In this document: positions 1-7,364 of the stretch, one piece after another | Position numbering within the stretch: position 1 is the first letter of the stretch | How the letters are laid out: every line of letters starts with the position of its first letter | Assembly: GCA_028822065.1 (NCBI GenBank) | Contig: JAPKEL010000011.1 | Location: forward strand, 1-48,159 | Source of the DNA: Woeseiaceae bacterium | GTDB taxonomy: Bacteria; Pseudomonadota; Gammaproteobacteria; Steroidobacterales; Woeseiaceae | Reading direction: 5' to 3' | DNA length: 48,159 nt | Translations under genes and position numbers: made by a program | The notes under the pieces: generated by a model | Database searches by the model: none | What the model was told of the DNA's origin: nothing | The model's input: the letters and a program-made list of their open reading frames with translations, nothing else

Positions 1-1199
1 TAAAGGCTGTCACGGCTTTGCTCTCGAGTCATTTCTATCAAACCAATCTGAGAGATAGGAAATATATGATGTTTCAAGGTATCCGAGAGCATTATTTCTT
101 TAAATTTTTCATAAATAGTTCTATTAAATCTATCACTAGTCATATCAATTAAATCGATTACAATAATACCTCCAATATTCCTTAATCTCAGTTGTTGTGC
201 AATTAGTTTAATCGCTTCACTATTTACATGAAATGCCATTTCATTTTTACTGCCTTTCCCTGAAAAACTTCCACTATTGACATCAATAGTAGTCATCGCT
301 TCCGTGTGATCGAAAACAATACATCCACCTGTTGGCAAACTAACAGATCGATTTAGTGCGCTTTGGATACAATTTTCAATATTATACTTCTGAAATATAG
401 GTTCACTTGCATCATAAAACTCTAGATTTGTTTGACTATCGGGAAAGAAATCAATGATGTATTGACTTAACATTTGTAAGCTACTTTCTGAATCGACTCT
501 TATATTCTTAACCGTTCTAGCCGGCGAATCTCTATATACTCTAGCTGGTAATGGCAAATCTTCGTAAACACAGTTTCCAGACTTAGTAGATTTTGATTTT
601 TTTTGAATGTAATCCCATCGCTGACACAAGCCCTCTAGATTTGCCAATAAAATATCATCACTAACATTCTCTGCCATGGTTCTAACAATCAAACCATGAG
701 ATAAGTCATTTTTAATTATAAAATCAGACACTAAATTATTTAGTTTTTTTCTCTCTTTATCGTTTTTTATTTTAGATGAGACGCCTATGCCCTTATCATT
801 TATAAGGTATACAAAGTAACGTGAAGCTAAGGTTAATAATGTTGTTACTTTTGCCCCCTTATCACCAACCGGATTTTTAACTATTTGTACTAGATGGTTA
901 CTACCTTCAATGAGATTATGACGCTGTATTTCTGGAATAGTTAAATAACCATCATTATCATCTGGTATTTTTGAAAAAGGCATGAACGCCGCCTTATCAA
1001 TACCTATATCAATAAATGCAGCCTTGATGTTCGGTAACAAGCGAATAACCTTACCTTTAAATATCTTACCAACCAAATCGGGATGCTCTTTTGATTCACA
1101 ATAAATTTCTTGAGGGACTTGGTTTTCAAGTAAAACGCCCCGAGTTTGATTTGCGGTAATATTAAAAATCAATTCGGACTCTATTGTCTCTTTTTGCAA
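1..1199 (-). CDS. rng: Ribonuclease G, partial (3' end beyond window)
   Basis: Endoribonuclease of the RNase E/G family, which processes rRNA 5' ends and decays mRNA in the cytoplasm. The 399 visible codons begin with an S1-like RNA-binding region (GKIFKGKVIRLLPNIKAAF), followed by RDSPARTVKN and the two catalytic Asp motifs, TTIDVNSGS and IIVIDLIDMT. The visible end reads IGLIEMTRE, so the Zn-link cysteines lie outside the window. The N-terminus matches RNase G rather than RNase E. The start is a TTG with GAGG 9 nt upstream; an alternative in-frame TTG overlaps the maf stop codon. It follows maf by 11 nt, the usual maf-rng order. The function is secure; only the exact start is uncertain. Confidence 0.93.
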   Translation of the reverse strand, partial: MQKETIESELIFNITANQTRGVLLENQVPQEIYCESKEHPDLVGKIFKGKVIRLLPNIKAAFIDIGIDKAAFMPFSKIPDDNDGYLTIPEIQRHNLIEGSNHLVQIVKNPVGDKGAKVTTLLTLASRYFVYLINDKGIGVSSKIKNDKERKKLNNLVSDFIIKNDLSHGLIVRTMAENVSDDILLANLEGLCQRWDYIQKKSKSTKSGNCVYEDLPLPARVYRDSPARTVKNIRVDSESSLQMLSQYIIDFFPDSQTNLEFYDASEPIFQKYNIENCIQSALNRSVSLPTGGCIVFDHTEAMTTIDVNSGSFSGKGSKNEMAFHVNSEAIKLIAQQLRLRNIGGIIVIDLIDMTSDRFNRTIYEKFKEIMLSDTLKHHIFPISQIGLIEMTREQSRDSL

Positions 1200-1210
1200 A
1201 ATAATTAACC

Positions 1211-1777
1211 TCAATTATTAGATAAATACTTCCATCCCAGTAAGGCTAATAAGTTAATACTCTCGAATATCGGTAAGCCAACTACTCCAGAATAACTACC
1301 TTCAATACGCTCAATCAACATAGCGCCTCTCCCTTGGATCGCATAAGCGCCTGCTTTATCAAGGCACTCACCACTATCATAATAGTCATTAATCTCTTCA
1401 ATAGTCATTTTTCGGAAATAAACATCGGTTTTAGATAATCCCGAGTGCACCTTGTTCTTGTAACGCACGGCTATCCCTGTAAATACCTGATGCTTCTTTC
1501 CGGATAATTGAGTTAATATTTCAATAGCATGATCTTTAGAAGTTGGTTTCCCAAAAATCATAGATTGCTGAGAAACGACTGTATCTGCAGCCAAAATTAT
1601 AAAATTATCGGCAACCTTATCATTAACAGCTGCTATTTTTTTCAAAGCAAGTCTCGTCGCCATCACTTCAGCCGATTCATCTTTTCTTCTACTTTCATCA
1701 ACATCTACCGATTCAGAAAAAAAATCAATACCCAACTCACTCAAGATTTGCTTTCTTCTGGGAGATCCTGATGCCAA
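1211..1777 (-). CDS. maf: Maf-family nucleotide pyrophosphatase
   Basis: Maf/YhdE-type nucleoside triphosphate pyrophosphatase, which hydrolyses non-canonical or excess dTTP/UTP. It shows the substrate loop ASGSPRRK, the LAADTVV segment and GKP, then the C-terminal GSYSGVVGLPI, all typical of the YhdE branch. The first canonical start in frame is TTG at 1777, which gives 188 residues but removes the first beta strand. The codons just upstream (1778-1798) still encode the expected I-E-N-R-T-I-Y-L before an in-frame TAG at 1802-1804. The true start may therefore be a non-canonical ATC at 1798, or a one-base error may have separated a GTG at 1802. It lies 38 nt after rlmH and 11 nt before rng. 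Confidence 0.9.
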   Translation of the reverse strand: MASGSPRRKQILSELGIDFFSESVDVDESRRKDESAEVMATRLALKKIAAVNDKVADNFIILAADTVVSQQSMIFGKPTSKDHAIEILTQLSGKKHQVFTGIAVRYKNKVHSGLSKTDVYFRKMTIEEINDYYDSGECLDKAGAYAIQGRGAMLIERIEGSYSGVVGLPIFESINLLALLGWKYLSNN

Positions 1778-1815
1778 ATATATAGTTCTGTTTTCGATAC
1801 ACTATTCCAGGTATT

Positions 1816-2286
1816 TTATATGCGATGGTAGGGATGCTGAGACATTAATGTCCACACACGATATATTTGCTCAATAAATATTATCCTTACCAAGCCATGC
1901 GGTAAAGTCAATTTAGTAAGCGACCAACACATATCTGCTCTTTTTTTGCATTGATCAGATAAGCCATCTGGACCACCAATCACAAAACAAAATCTATTAT
2001 TAATTACACTTAAGTTTCCTAATTTATCTGACAAGGCTTGAGTAGTGAAATCTATGCCATGTTCGTCCAAAATAATTAATTGCTCATTATCTCTCACTTC
2101 AGATAATATTTTTTCTCCTTCTTTTTTTATCAAAGAAACGATAGATTCATTTTTATTTCTCTTTAGAGTTGGAATTTCATGAAGACTAAAATTCCAGTGT
2201 TGTGGCAGTCTCTTTACATAATCTTGAAAAGCTTTTTTTACCCATTGCTGCTGTTTGGTACCAACGACAATTAACCGTATTTGCAT
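1816..2286 (-). CDS. rlmH: 23S rRNA (pseudouridine1915-N3)-methyltransferase RlmH
   Basis: SPOUT-class methyltransferase that methylates pseudouridine 1915 in helix 69 of 23S rRNA, using SAM on assembled 70S ribosomes. The 156-residue length is standard. The trefoil-knot SAM site is visible as FVIGGPDGLS, followed by the signature LTLPHGLVRIIFIEQIYR and the C-terminal HPYHR. It begins 3 nt after the rsfS stop codon, so the two are surely co-transcribed, as in E. coli (ybeB-ybeA). Maf follows. Nothing is missing from the catalytic region. Confidence 0.96.
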   Translation of the reverse strand: MQIRLIVVGTKQQQWVKKAFQDYVKRLPQHWNFSLHEIPTLKRNKNESIVSLIKKEGEKILSEVRDNEQLIILDEHGIDFTTQALSDKLGNLSVINNRFCFVIGGPDGLSDQCKKRADMCWSLTKLTLPHGLVRIIFIEQIYRVWTLMSQHPYHRI

Positions 2287-2289
2287 TGT

Positions 2290-2643
2290 TTAATTATCGC
2301 CTATCCAGGCTTTCTTTATCGGTTGAAGAGACCATAATTTCTCAAGATTGTAGAATTCTCTTACTCGAGGCAGCATGATATGCACCAATATATCTGCAAA
2401 ATCAACCAATACCCACTCGCTCCCCTCTTCCCCTTCAACTCCAATGGCACGTTTTTTATTTTTCTTAGACTCTTCAAGTAGGACCTGAGATATTGCTTTT
2501 ACATGCCGAGAAGATGTTCCACTTGCTAGTATCATAAAATCTACCGTGGAAGTCATGCCTCTTACATCCAGCGTGGTTATATCTTTAGCTTTAGAGTTAT
2601 TCAGAACTTCAATAATTAATTCATTATGCTCAGTTACATTCAT
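2290..2643 (-). CDS. rsfS: Ribosome silencing factor RsfS
   Basis: RsfS (YbeB/Iojap family) binds ribosomal protein L14 on the 50S subunit and blocks subunit joining during starvation. The 117-residue protein has the family core: DITTLDVRG near residue 20, FMILASGTSSRHV in the middle, and GEEGSEWVLVDFADILVHIM with the conserved EGSEWVL-DFGD-like signature (Ala replaces the usual Gly). It sits between nadD (25 nt upstream) and rlmH (3 nt downstream), the order seen in E. coli apart from the missing cobC. Its target L14 is encoded at 42099-42467. Confidence 0.95.
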   Translation of the reverse strand: MNVTEHNELIIEVLNNSKAKDITTLDVRGMTSTVDFMILASGTSSRHVKAISQVLLEESKKNKKRAIGVEGEEGSEWVLVDFADILVHIMLPRVREFYNLEKLWSLQPIKKAWIGDN

Positions 2644-2668
2644 TTATTATTACCATTTTATAAGTTGA

Positions 2669-3310
2669 TTATTTATCTTTACTATAACAGCCGCTTTCAT
2701 CAATTATATTACATACCGTATCTGGCATGAGAAAACGAGGCGTTCTTCCAGTTCTTACAAGCTCCCTAATGTCGGTGGAAGCAATTTCTAATTGAGTAAC
2801 ATCATGAATGTATATATGTCCAGACTTTGATTGGTGTAGATCATCAACTCGATGCGTTCCTCTATCTTCAAGCAACTCTCCAAGCGGACCAATATCTGGT
2901 GCGCGCCATCCTGGTCTATGCGCTACTACAATATGTGCGAGCTCTAATATTTCACGCCATTGATACCATTTAGGTAACCCTAGAAAGGCATCCATCCCTA
3001 TTATAAGCGCAAGTGACCTCAACGGAAAATCTGTTCGTAAGGTTTTTAAAGTATCTACCGAATATGATGGACCTTCCCGATATAATTCACGGTCGTCAAC
3101 TACAAACCCTCGTTGACCTTGAGTGGCAGCATTGACCATAGCAAGTCTTACTTCACTATCAGCACATGGATTATCTCGATGCGGGGGTTTACCACAAGGC
3201 ATAAATCTCACCTCTTCAAATTTCAATGCTTGTAGCATTTCATAAGCGGTTCTGAGATGACCATAATGAATGGGGTCAAAAGTCCCTCCAAATACTCCAA
3301 TTGGATTCAT
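2669..3310 (-). CDS. nadD: Nicotinate-nucleotide adenylyltransferase
   Basis: NadD transfers AMP from ATP to nicotinate mononucleotide, giving deamido-NAD in cytoplasmic NAD synthesis. The 213-residue protein starts with the nucleotidyltransferase fold GVFGGTFDPIHYGHLR, whose HxGH motif is at residues 15-18. It ends with IASTDIRELVRTG, the ISSTxIR-type ATP-binding motif. MDAFLGLPKWYQW matches the substrate-binding D-x-x-x-x-x-W-x-x-W region. It lies between holA and rsfS as in E. coli. Confidence 0.96.
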   Translation of the reverse strand: MNPIGVFGGTFDPIHYGHLRTAYEMLQALKFEEVRFMPCGKPPHRDNPCADSEVRLAMVNAATQGQRGFVVDDRELYREGPSYSVDTLKTLRTDFPLRSLALIIGMDAFLGLPKWYQWREILELAHIVVAHRPGWRAPDIGPLGELLEDRGTHRVDDLHQSKSGHIYIHDVTQLEIASTDIRELVRTGRTPRFLMPDTVCNIIDESGCYSKDK

Positions 3311-3345
3311 GTTTACTTTGCTCTCTTGAGCTTTAATTCTATCAT

Positions 3346-4362
3346 TTAGGCTGCCTTATTATATGCAGATAATGAAAGAATTATATTTCTTATTAATTGC
3401 CATTTTTCACCCTTAATTTGGCCTTTTGCCACATTATCTGCATTAGTACATGCTTTTATCATAATATGGAAATCTTTTGTTTGATGGCGATTAAGGCATG
3501 ATAAAACTATATTTTGACGAGATGTCCAAATACGATAGTTCCGCATTAGCTCATTCTGATTCATTCCTGAATCAACAGAAAAAGAGAGCTTGCTTAGCAA
3601 TCTTAATTCTCTATTCAACGCCCATATAACAATAATAGCATCCATGCCTTCATTTTGAAGGCTTAATAAAATCCTCAAACTGATCTTGATGTCACCTATT
3701 AAGATAGAATCAATTAACTTGTAAACATCATATCGACTATCATCGGACACCACTTTTTGTATATCAGCATCGCTTATATTTCCTTTATCAAGATATAGTT
3801 TTAACTTTTCAATAGCTTGTGCTGCCGCCAAAAGATTCCCTTCTACCCTATCAGCTAACATTAATATTGTTTCTTTTTTTGCCGTTAAACCAACAGCCTG
3901 CATTCGCTTTTTGAGCCATATAGGAAGTTCATTCTCATTTAACGGCCATACTTGAATAAAACCACCCTCACTTTGAAAAAGTTGACACCACTTAGTGGCT
4001 AAAGACGCCTTATCTAATTTTGGGGCAGAAATTATAAGCATCAAATCCTCATTCAATCTGCCGACTAATTCAATAATACTCTTAATACCCTCACGACCTG
4101 GTTTGCCTGAGGTAAGTCGTATTTCAATAATTTTTTTTTCTGAAAAAAGCGAGAGATTATTACTAGCGCTTAAGATTTCCTGCCAGTCCAAGGATTGCGA
4201 TTGATCATAAGAATCCCTGACAGAAAACCCAGCGTTAAATGAAACACGCTTCAATACGTCGAGGGACTCTTGAACTAAAAGATGTTCATCACCCGAAACT
4301 AAATAGCAACGAAGTAATTTTTTCTTAAGTTCAAAAGGAAGATTTGCGGGAGTTATTTTCAT
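3346..4362 (-). CDS. holA: DNA polymerase III subunit delta
   Basis: HolA is the wrench subunit of the clamp loader that opens the beta sliding clamp. The 338-residue length matches the family. The N-terminus (LPFELKKKLLRCYLVSGDEHLLVQE) contains the conserved Y-L-x-G-x-E motif. GNLLAAAQAIEKLKLY in the middle is the delta AAA+ domain II signature, and a helical collar domain follows. It precedes nadD by 35 nt as in E. coli. The usual upstream partners leuS-lptE have been displaced by about 3 kb of other genes, and a Trm112-like gene now lies upstream. Confidence 0.95.
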   Translation of the reverse strand: MKITPANLPFELKKKLLRCYLVSGDEHLLVQESLDVLKRVSFNAGFSVRDSYDQSQSLDWQEILSASNNLSLFSEKKIIEIRLTSGKPGREGIKSIIELVGRLNEDLMLIISAPKLDKASLATKWCQLFQSEGGFIQVWPLNENELPIWLKKRMQAVGLTAKKETILMLADRVEGNLLAAAQAIEKLKLYLDKGNISDADIQKVVSDDSRYDVYKLIDSILIGDIKISLRILLSLQNEGMDAIIVIWALNRELRLLSKLSFSVDSGMNQNELMRNYRIWTSRQNIVLSCLNRHQTKDFHIMIKACTNADNVAKGQIKGEKWQLIRNIILSLSAYNKAA

Positions 4363-4412
4363 GACGGATTAGTTTATCTATTCTTTAAATTTCATATTCT
4401 AGTGATTTTTGT

Positions 4413-4667
4413 TCAATCTAGTTGATCTAGAGAAATTGATCTATTTTCTAGAAGAACAGGAATTCCCTCCTCAATCGGATATAAAAGCAAACCATCCTTA
4501 GTTATTAATGCATCTAGAAGCTTCTTCTTTATACTCTTTTTTTCATGATTAGTAATAGATCCATTCTCTATTGCTTCATTGAGAGCGGTTAATTTTTTTT
4601 CAGTTACCTTGGACAAAGGCTGTCGCGTAACTGGGCAACACAAAATATTCAATATTTTTTTTCTCAT
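4413..4667 (-). CDS. Trm112-like (UPF0434/YcaR-type) protein
   Basis: Small 84-residue protein of the Trm112/UPF0434 family. It shows ILCCPVTRQPLS at residues 8-19 and LLLYPIEEGIPVLLE near residues 60-74, separated by a charged, probably helical insertion. This longer form, with CPVT instead of the two-cysteine CPxC knuckle, occurs in other gammaproteobacteria. Eukaryotic Trm112 activates methyltransferases; the bacterial role is not settled, and zinc binding looks unlikely here because the second cysteine pair is absent. It is the first gene of the holA-nadD-rsfS-rlmH-maf-rng run and is divergent from the MerC-like gene. Confidence 0.85.
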   Translation of the reverse strand: MRKKILNILCCPVTRQPLSKVTEKKLTALNEAIENGSITNHEKKSIKKKLLDALITKDGLLLYPIEEGIPVLLENRSISLDQLD

Positions 4668-4718
4668 ACCAATCCTAAATGCAAACTAAATTAAAAAAAT
4701 GCCTCAACAAGATTGTTA

Positions 4719-4733
4719 TGTTATATTATATCA
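4719..4733. promoter_or_regulatory. Putative Zur-type operator between Trm112-like and merC-like genes
   Basis: The 15 bp TGTTATATTATATCA is a palindrome with 6 of 7 pairs matching. It differs by one base from the TGTTATA-N-TATAACA core known for gammaproteobacterial zinc-uptake regulator (Zur) sites. It is nested in a larger inverted repeat, GATTGTTAT (4711-4719) and ATAACAATC (4736-4744). It lies 48 bp upstream of the MerC-like ATG and 51 bp upstream of the divergent Trm112-like ATG. Assignment to Zur is inference; another Fur-family regulator is possible. Confidence 0.45.
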
Positions 4734-4781
4734 AAATAACAATCTAAAATTCCCTTATATACCAATATAACTTAAAATTTC

Positions 4782-5180
4782 ATGCAGAAAACCGATCTTA
4801 AAACAAAAAAATTAGATAATATATCTATCTGGCTTTCAGGTTTCTGTGTAATTCATTGCCTGGCCCTACCGGTTATAACAATCGGCATTCCTTTATTCGG
4901 TGAATTTTTTGATAGACACTATCATGCGATTATGTTGTTTTTGATTATCCCTATTAGTGTTGTTGCGCTTTCTAGAGGTTTTCATAATCATCGAAAAATT
5001 TTAATAAGTGGCCTCGGTTATTTTGGTGTTGTAATGATTCTCATTGGTGGAACCATCATACATAATCAATACAGCGCACTAACCGACAGTCTAATTACAA
5101 TTTCTGGCTCGGTAATACTGGCTTTGGCACATTTTTTGAATAACCGGACTGATCATCATCACTCAGTATCCTGCAAATAA
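4782..5180 (+). CDS. MerC-family small membrane protein
   Basis: Integral inner-membrane protein of 132 residues with four predicted hydrophobic segments (about residues 13-38, 46-64, 72-92, 98-118). The first carries FCVIHCLALP, the paired-cysteine MerC-type motif (C22, C26). A His-rich cytoplasmic-looking hairpin (HNHRK) sits between helices 2 and 3, and the tail reads TDHHHSVSC. MerC of mercury operons imports Hg(II), but no other mer gene is present, so a role in uptake or handling of another metal such as zinc is more likely (inference). It is the only plus-strand gene in the first 18 kb and has its own spacer with a Zur-like palindrome. It converges on yidD with a 9 bp gap. Confidence 0.8.
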   Translation: MQKTDLKTKKLDNISIWLSGFCVIHCLALPVITIGIPLFGEFFDRHYHAIMLFLIIPISVVALSRGFHNHRKILISGLGYFGVVMILIGGTIIHNQYSALTDSLITISGSVILALAHFLNNRTDHHHSVSCK

Positions 5181-5189
5181 TTAAAAAAT

Positions 5190-5420
5190 TTATTCCTCCT
5201 CTGGTACCGGATCAAAACCTGAACCCCCCCATGGGTGGCACTTAGATATTCTTTTCATAAAGAATATTAATCCCTTGATTAATCCGTGACGCTTGATGGC
5301 TTCTTCACAATAATTTGAACATGTAGGTTCAAATCGACAATTCATTCCCAACAATGGTGAAAGTAAAAGTTTATAGATTTTTATGAGACTTATTACTAAA
5401 TAAGTAAAAATTTTAGTCAT
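5190..5420 (-). CDS. yidD: Membrane protein insertion efficiency factor YidD
   Basis: YidD (76 residues) is a small amphipathic inner-membrane-associated protein that assists YidC-dependent insertion. The signature is nearly complete: YKLLLSPLLGMNCRFEPTCS followed by YCEEAIKRHG and ISKCHPWGGSGFDPVP. Three conserved cysteines are present. In most bacteria the gene lies in rpmH-rnpA-yidD-yidC. Here it is detached from that cluster and overlaps the 3' end of sufE by 8 bp, implying translational coupling with a gene of unrelated function. Confidence 0.95.
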   Translation of the reverse strand: MTKIFTYLVISLIKIYKLLLSPLLGMNCRFEPTCSNYCEEAIKRHGLIKGLIFFMKRISKCHPWGGSGFDPVPEEE

Positions 5421-5838
5421 GATCTTCTATTGACTGAACTGCATGAGATTTTATAGCGGCCAGCATTGATGATAAACCATTACTTCTGGTAGCACTTAAG
5501 TGCTGCTCAAGCTGCAAAGCCTCAATAAAATCAATGGGCGCCTCAAGAATATCTTGAGGTTTCTTATTGCTATAAATTCTCAGTAAAATTGCAATTAATC
5601 CAGAAACGATTGCAGCATCACTTATTGCCCGAAATAATAAGCGCTCATTATCTGACTCACAAATCAACCATACTTGTGATTGACAACCTTTAATTTTGTT
5701 ATCATTTATTTTTTCCTGTTCGGCTAATGGGCTTAAACGCCTCCCTAAATCAATAATATATTGATATTTATCCATCCAATCTTCGAAGAATGAAAATTCA
5801 TTAATAATCTCAATTTGACTTTCTGTTACTTCATTCAT
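5413..5838 (-). CDS. sufE: SufE-family cysteine desulfurase sulfur acceptor
   Basis: SufE accepts persulfide sulfur from a cysteine desulfurase (SufS or CsdA) and passes it to the SufB scaffold for Fe-S cluster assembly. The 141-residue protein has DLGRRLSPL and the active-site loop NKIKGCQSQVWL, with acceptor Cys52. The family helix SDAAIVSGLIAILL and C-terminal LSATRSNGLSSM follow. The desulfurase and other suf genes are not in this window. It lies 15 nt after cysS and overlaps yidD by 8 bp. SufE versus the paralogue CsdE cannot be decided from sequence alone. Confidence 0.93.
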   Translation of the reverse strand: MNEVTESQIEIINEFSFFEDWMDKYQYIIDLGRRLSPLAEQEKINDNKIKGCQSQVWLICESDNERLLFRAISDAAIVSGLIAILLRIYSNKKPQDILEAPIDFIEALQLEQHLSATRSNGLSSMLAAIKSHAVQSIEDHD

Positions 5839-5853
5839 AAAACCACATCCAAA

Positions 5854-7233
5854 TTATCTATCAAAGTGCCAGCGGACTCCCGCTGAAGTGTCTTCGATGC
5901 TAATACCCTCATCTAATAACTGATCACGAATTTGATCGGCTTTATTAAAATCTTTTATTAAACGTGCCTCGTCTCTTTGAGCGATTAAATTTTCAATCTC
6001 ACCTTCAGAATATTTGCATTGAGCTATTTGAGAAAACCATTCATTGGCATCTTTTTCAAACAGACCTAAGATTTTTCCGGAGGCATAAATCTGAGCAGCA
6101 ATATCTTCTCGCTCATTATTATCAAGAGTTTTATTTAATTTCTTAGCAAGACTAAATACTTCTGCCATAGCCATTGGTGTATTTAGATCATTAGATAAAG
6201 CTTCTAAAATTATAGTCGGTACTTTTGTATTAGCGATTTTTTGAGGTGAAACTCGAATATCACGTAAAGCACCGTATATTCGATCAAGCATTTTTTTAGC
6301 GGCCACGAGGGTTTTCGATGACCATTCTAATGGCTGACGATAATGTGCAGTCAAAAGTGCCAGTCGAATCACTTCTCCAGAATGATCTTTCAATAAATCG
6401 CGCACTAAACTGACATTACCCAATGATTTTGACATTTTAGTATTATCAATACTTAAAAATCCATTATGTAGCCAATATCGACTGAAGGTCTTCCCTTGAT
6501 GTGCGCATGTGCTCTGGGCTATTTCATTTTCATGATGAGGAAAAACTAAATCTTGCCCTCCAGCATGAATATCAATCGTTGTTCCGAGGTGTTTTTTTAT
6601 CATTGCAGAACACTCTAAATGCCAACCTGGTCTACCTCTTCCCCAAGGAGAATCCCAACCAGGAAGTTCAGGTGTAGATGGTTTCCATAAAATAAAATCA
6701 TGTGCAGATTTTTTATACGAAGCTACCTCTACTCTGGCACCCGCCATCATCTCACTTAAATCTCTTTTAGAAAGTGATCCATACTCACTATAAGTCGATA
6801 CTTCAAACAAAACATGACCTTCAGCCTGATATGCATTCCCAGCATCAATCAATTTCTCAATCATAATGATCATTTCACCAATATGCTCTGTAGCTCTTGG
6901 TTCAATATCGGGTGATTTGACTCCAATAGCAGCCATATCAGTGTTATAAGCTTCTATATATACCTCGGTAATTTCACTTATACTTTTATTAGATTCTATA
7001 GCAGCTGCATTAATCTTATCGTCAATATCAGTGATATTTCTTGCGAATACAAGTTCATAATTTTGGCGTAATAAGCGGCCCAGTAAATCAAAAACCACGG
7101 CTGGCCTAGCATTGCCAATATGAGCATAGTTATAAACCGTAGGTCCACATAAATACATAGTGACTTTTCCTGAATTAAGTGGTTTAAATTCTAACTTTTC
7201 ACCACTCAATGTGTCATAAAGGAAGAGCTTCAT
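5854..7233 (-). CDS. cysS: Cysteinyl-tRNA synthetase
   Basis: Class I synthetase that charges tRNA-Cys. It shows MYLCGPTVYNYAHIGNAR (HIGH-type motif and the first zinc ligand), the GRPGWHLECSAM and HAGGQDLVFPHHENEIAQS zinc and active-site segments, and KMSKSLGN. The ATG at 7233 is preferred over an ATG at 7239 because GAAGG then sits 9 nt upstream instead of 3. A perfect TATAAT hexamer lies on the coding strand at 7277-7282. The CGPTVYNYAHIGNARP and GWDSPWGRGRPGWH wording is that of alphaproteobacterial enzymes; gammaproteobacteria usually have CGITVYDLCHIGHAR-like text, so acquisition by transfer is plausible. It heads a cysS-sufE-yidD run. Confidence 0.96.
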   Translation of the reverse strand: MKLFLYDTLSGEKLEFKPLNSGKVTMYLCGPTVYNYAHIGNARPAVVFDLLGRLLRQNYELVFARNITDIDDKINAAAIESNKSISEITEVYIEAYNTDMAAIGVKSPDIEPRATEHIGEMIIMIEKLIDAGNAYQAEGHVLFEVSTYSEYGSLSKRDLSEMMAGARVEVASYKKSAHDFILWKPSTPELPGWDSPWGRGRPGWHLECSAMIKKHLGTTIDIHAGGQDLVFPHHENEIAQSTCAHQGKTFSRYWLHNGFLSIDNTKMSKSLGNVSLVRDLLKDHSGEVIRLALLTAHYRQPLEWSSKTLVAAKKMLDRIYGALRDIRVSPQKIANTKVPTIILEALSNDLNTPMAMAEVFSLAKKLNKTLDNNEREDIAAQIYASGKILGLFEKDANEWFSQIAQCKYSEGEIENLIAQRDEARLIKDFNKADQIRDQLLDEGISIEDTSAGVRWHFDR

Positions 7234-7364
7234 TGTCATATACCTTCATCTCACTATCAAAATTAGATTGAATGCAATTATAATCGGATTAGTAAAGAAA
7301 ACATCTATATATAATGAATTCTATTATCGCATAAAAATATTAACTCATAATTTTTGCATGCTCA

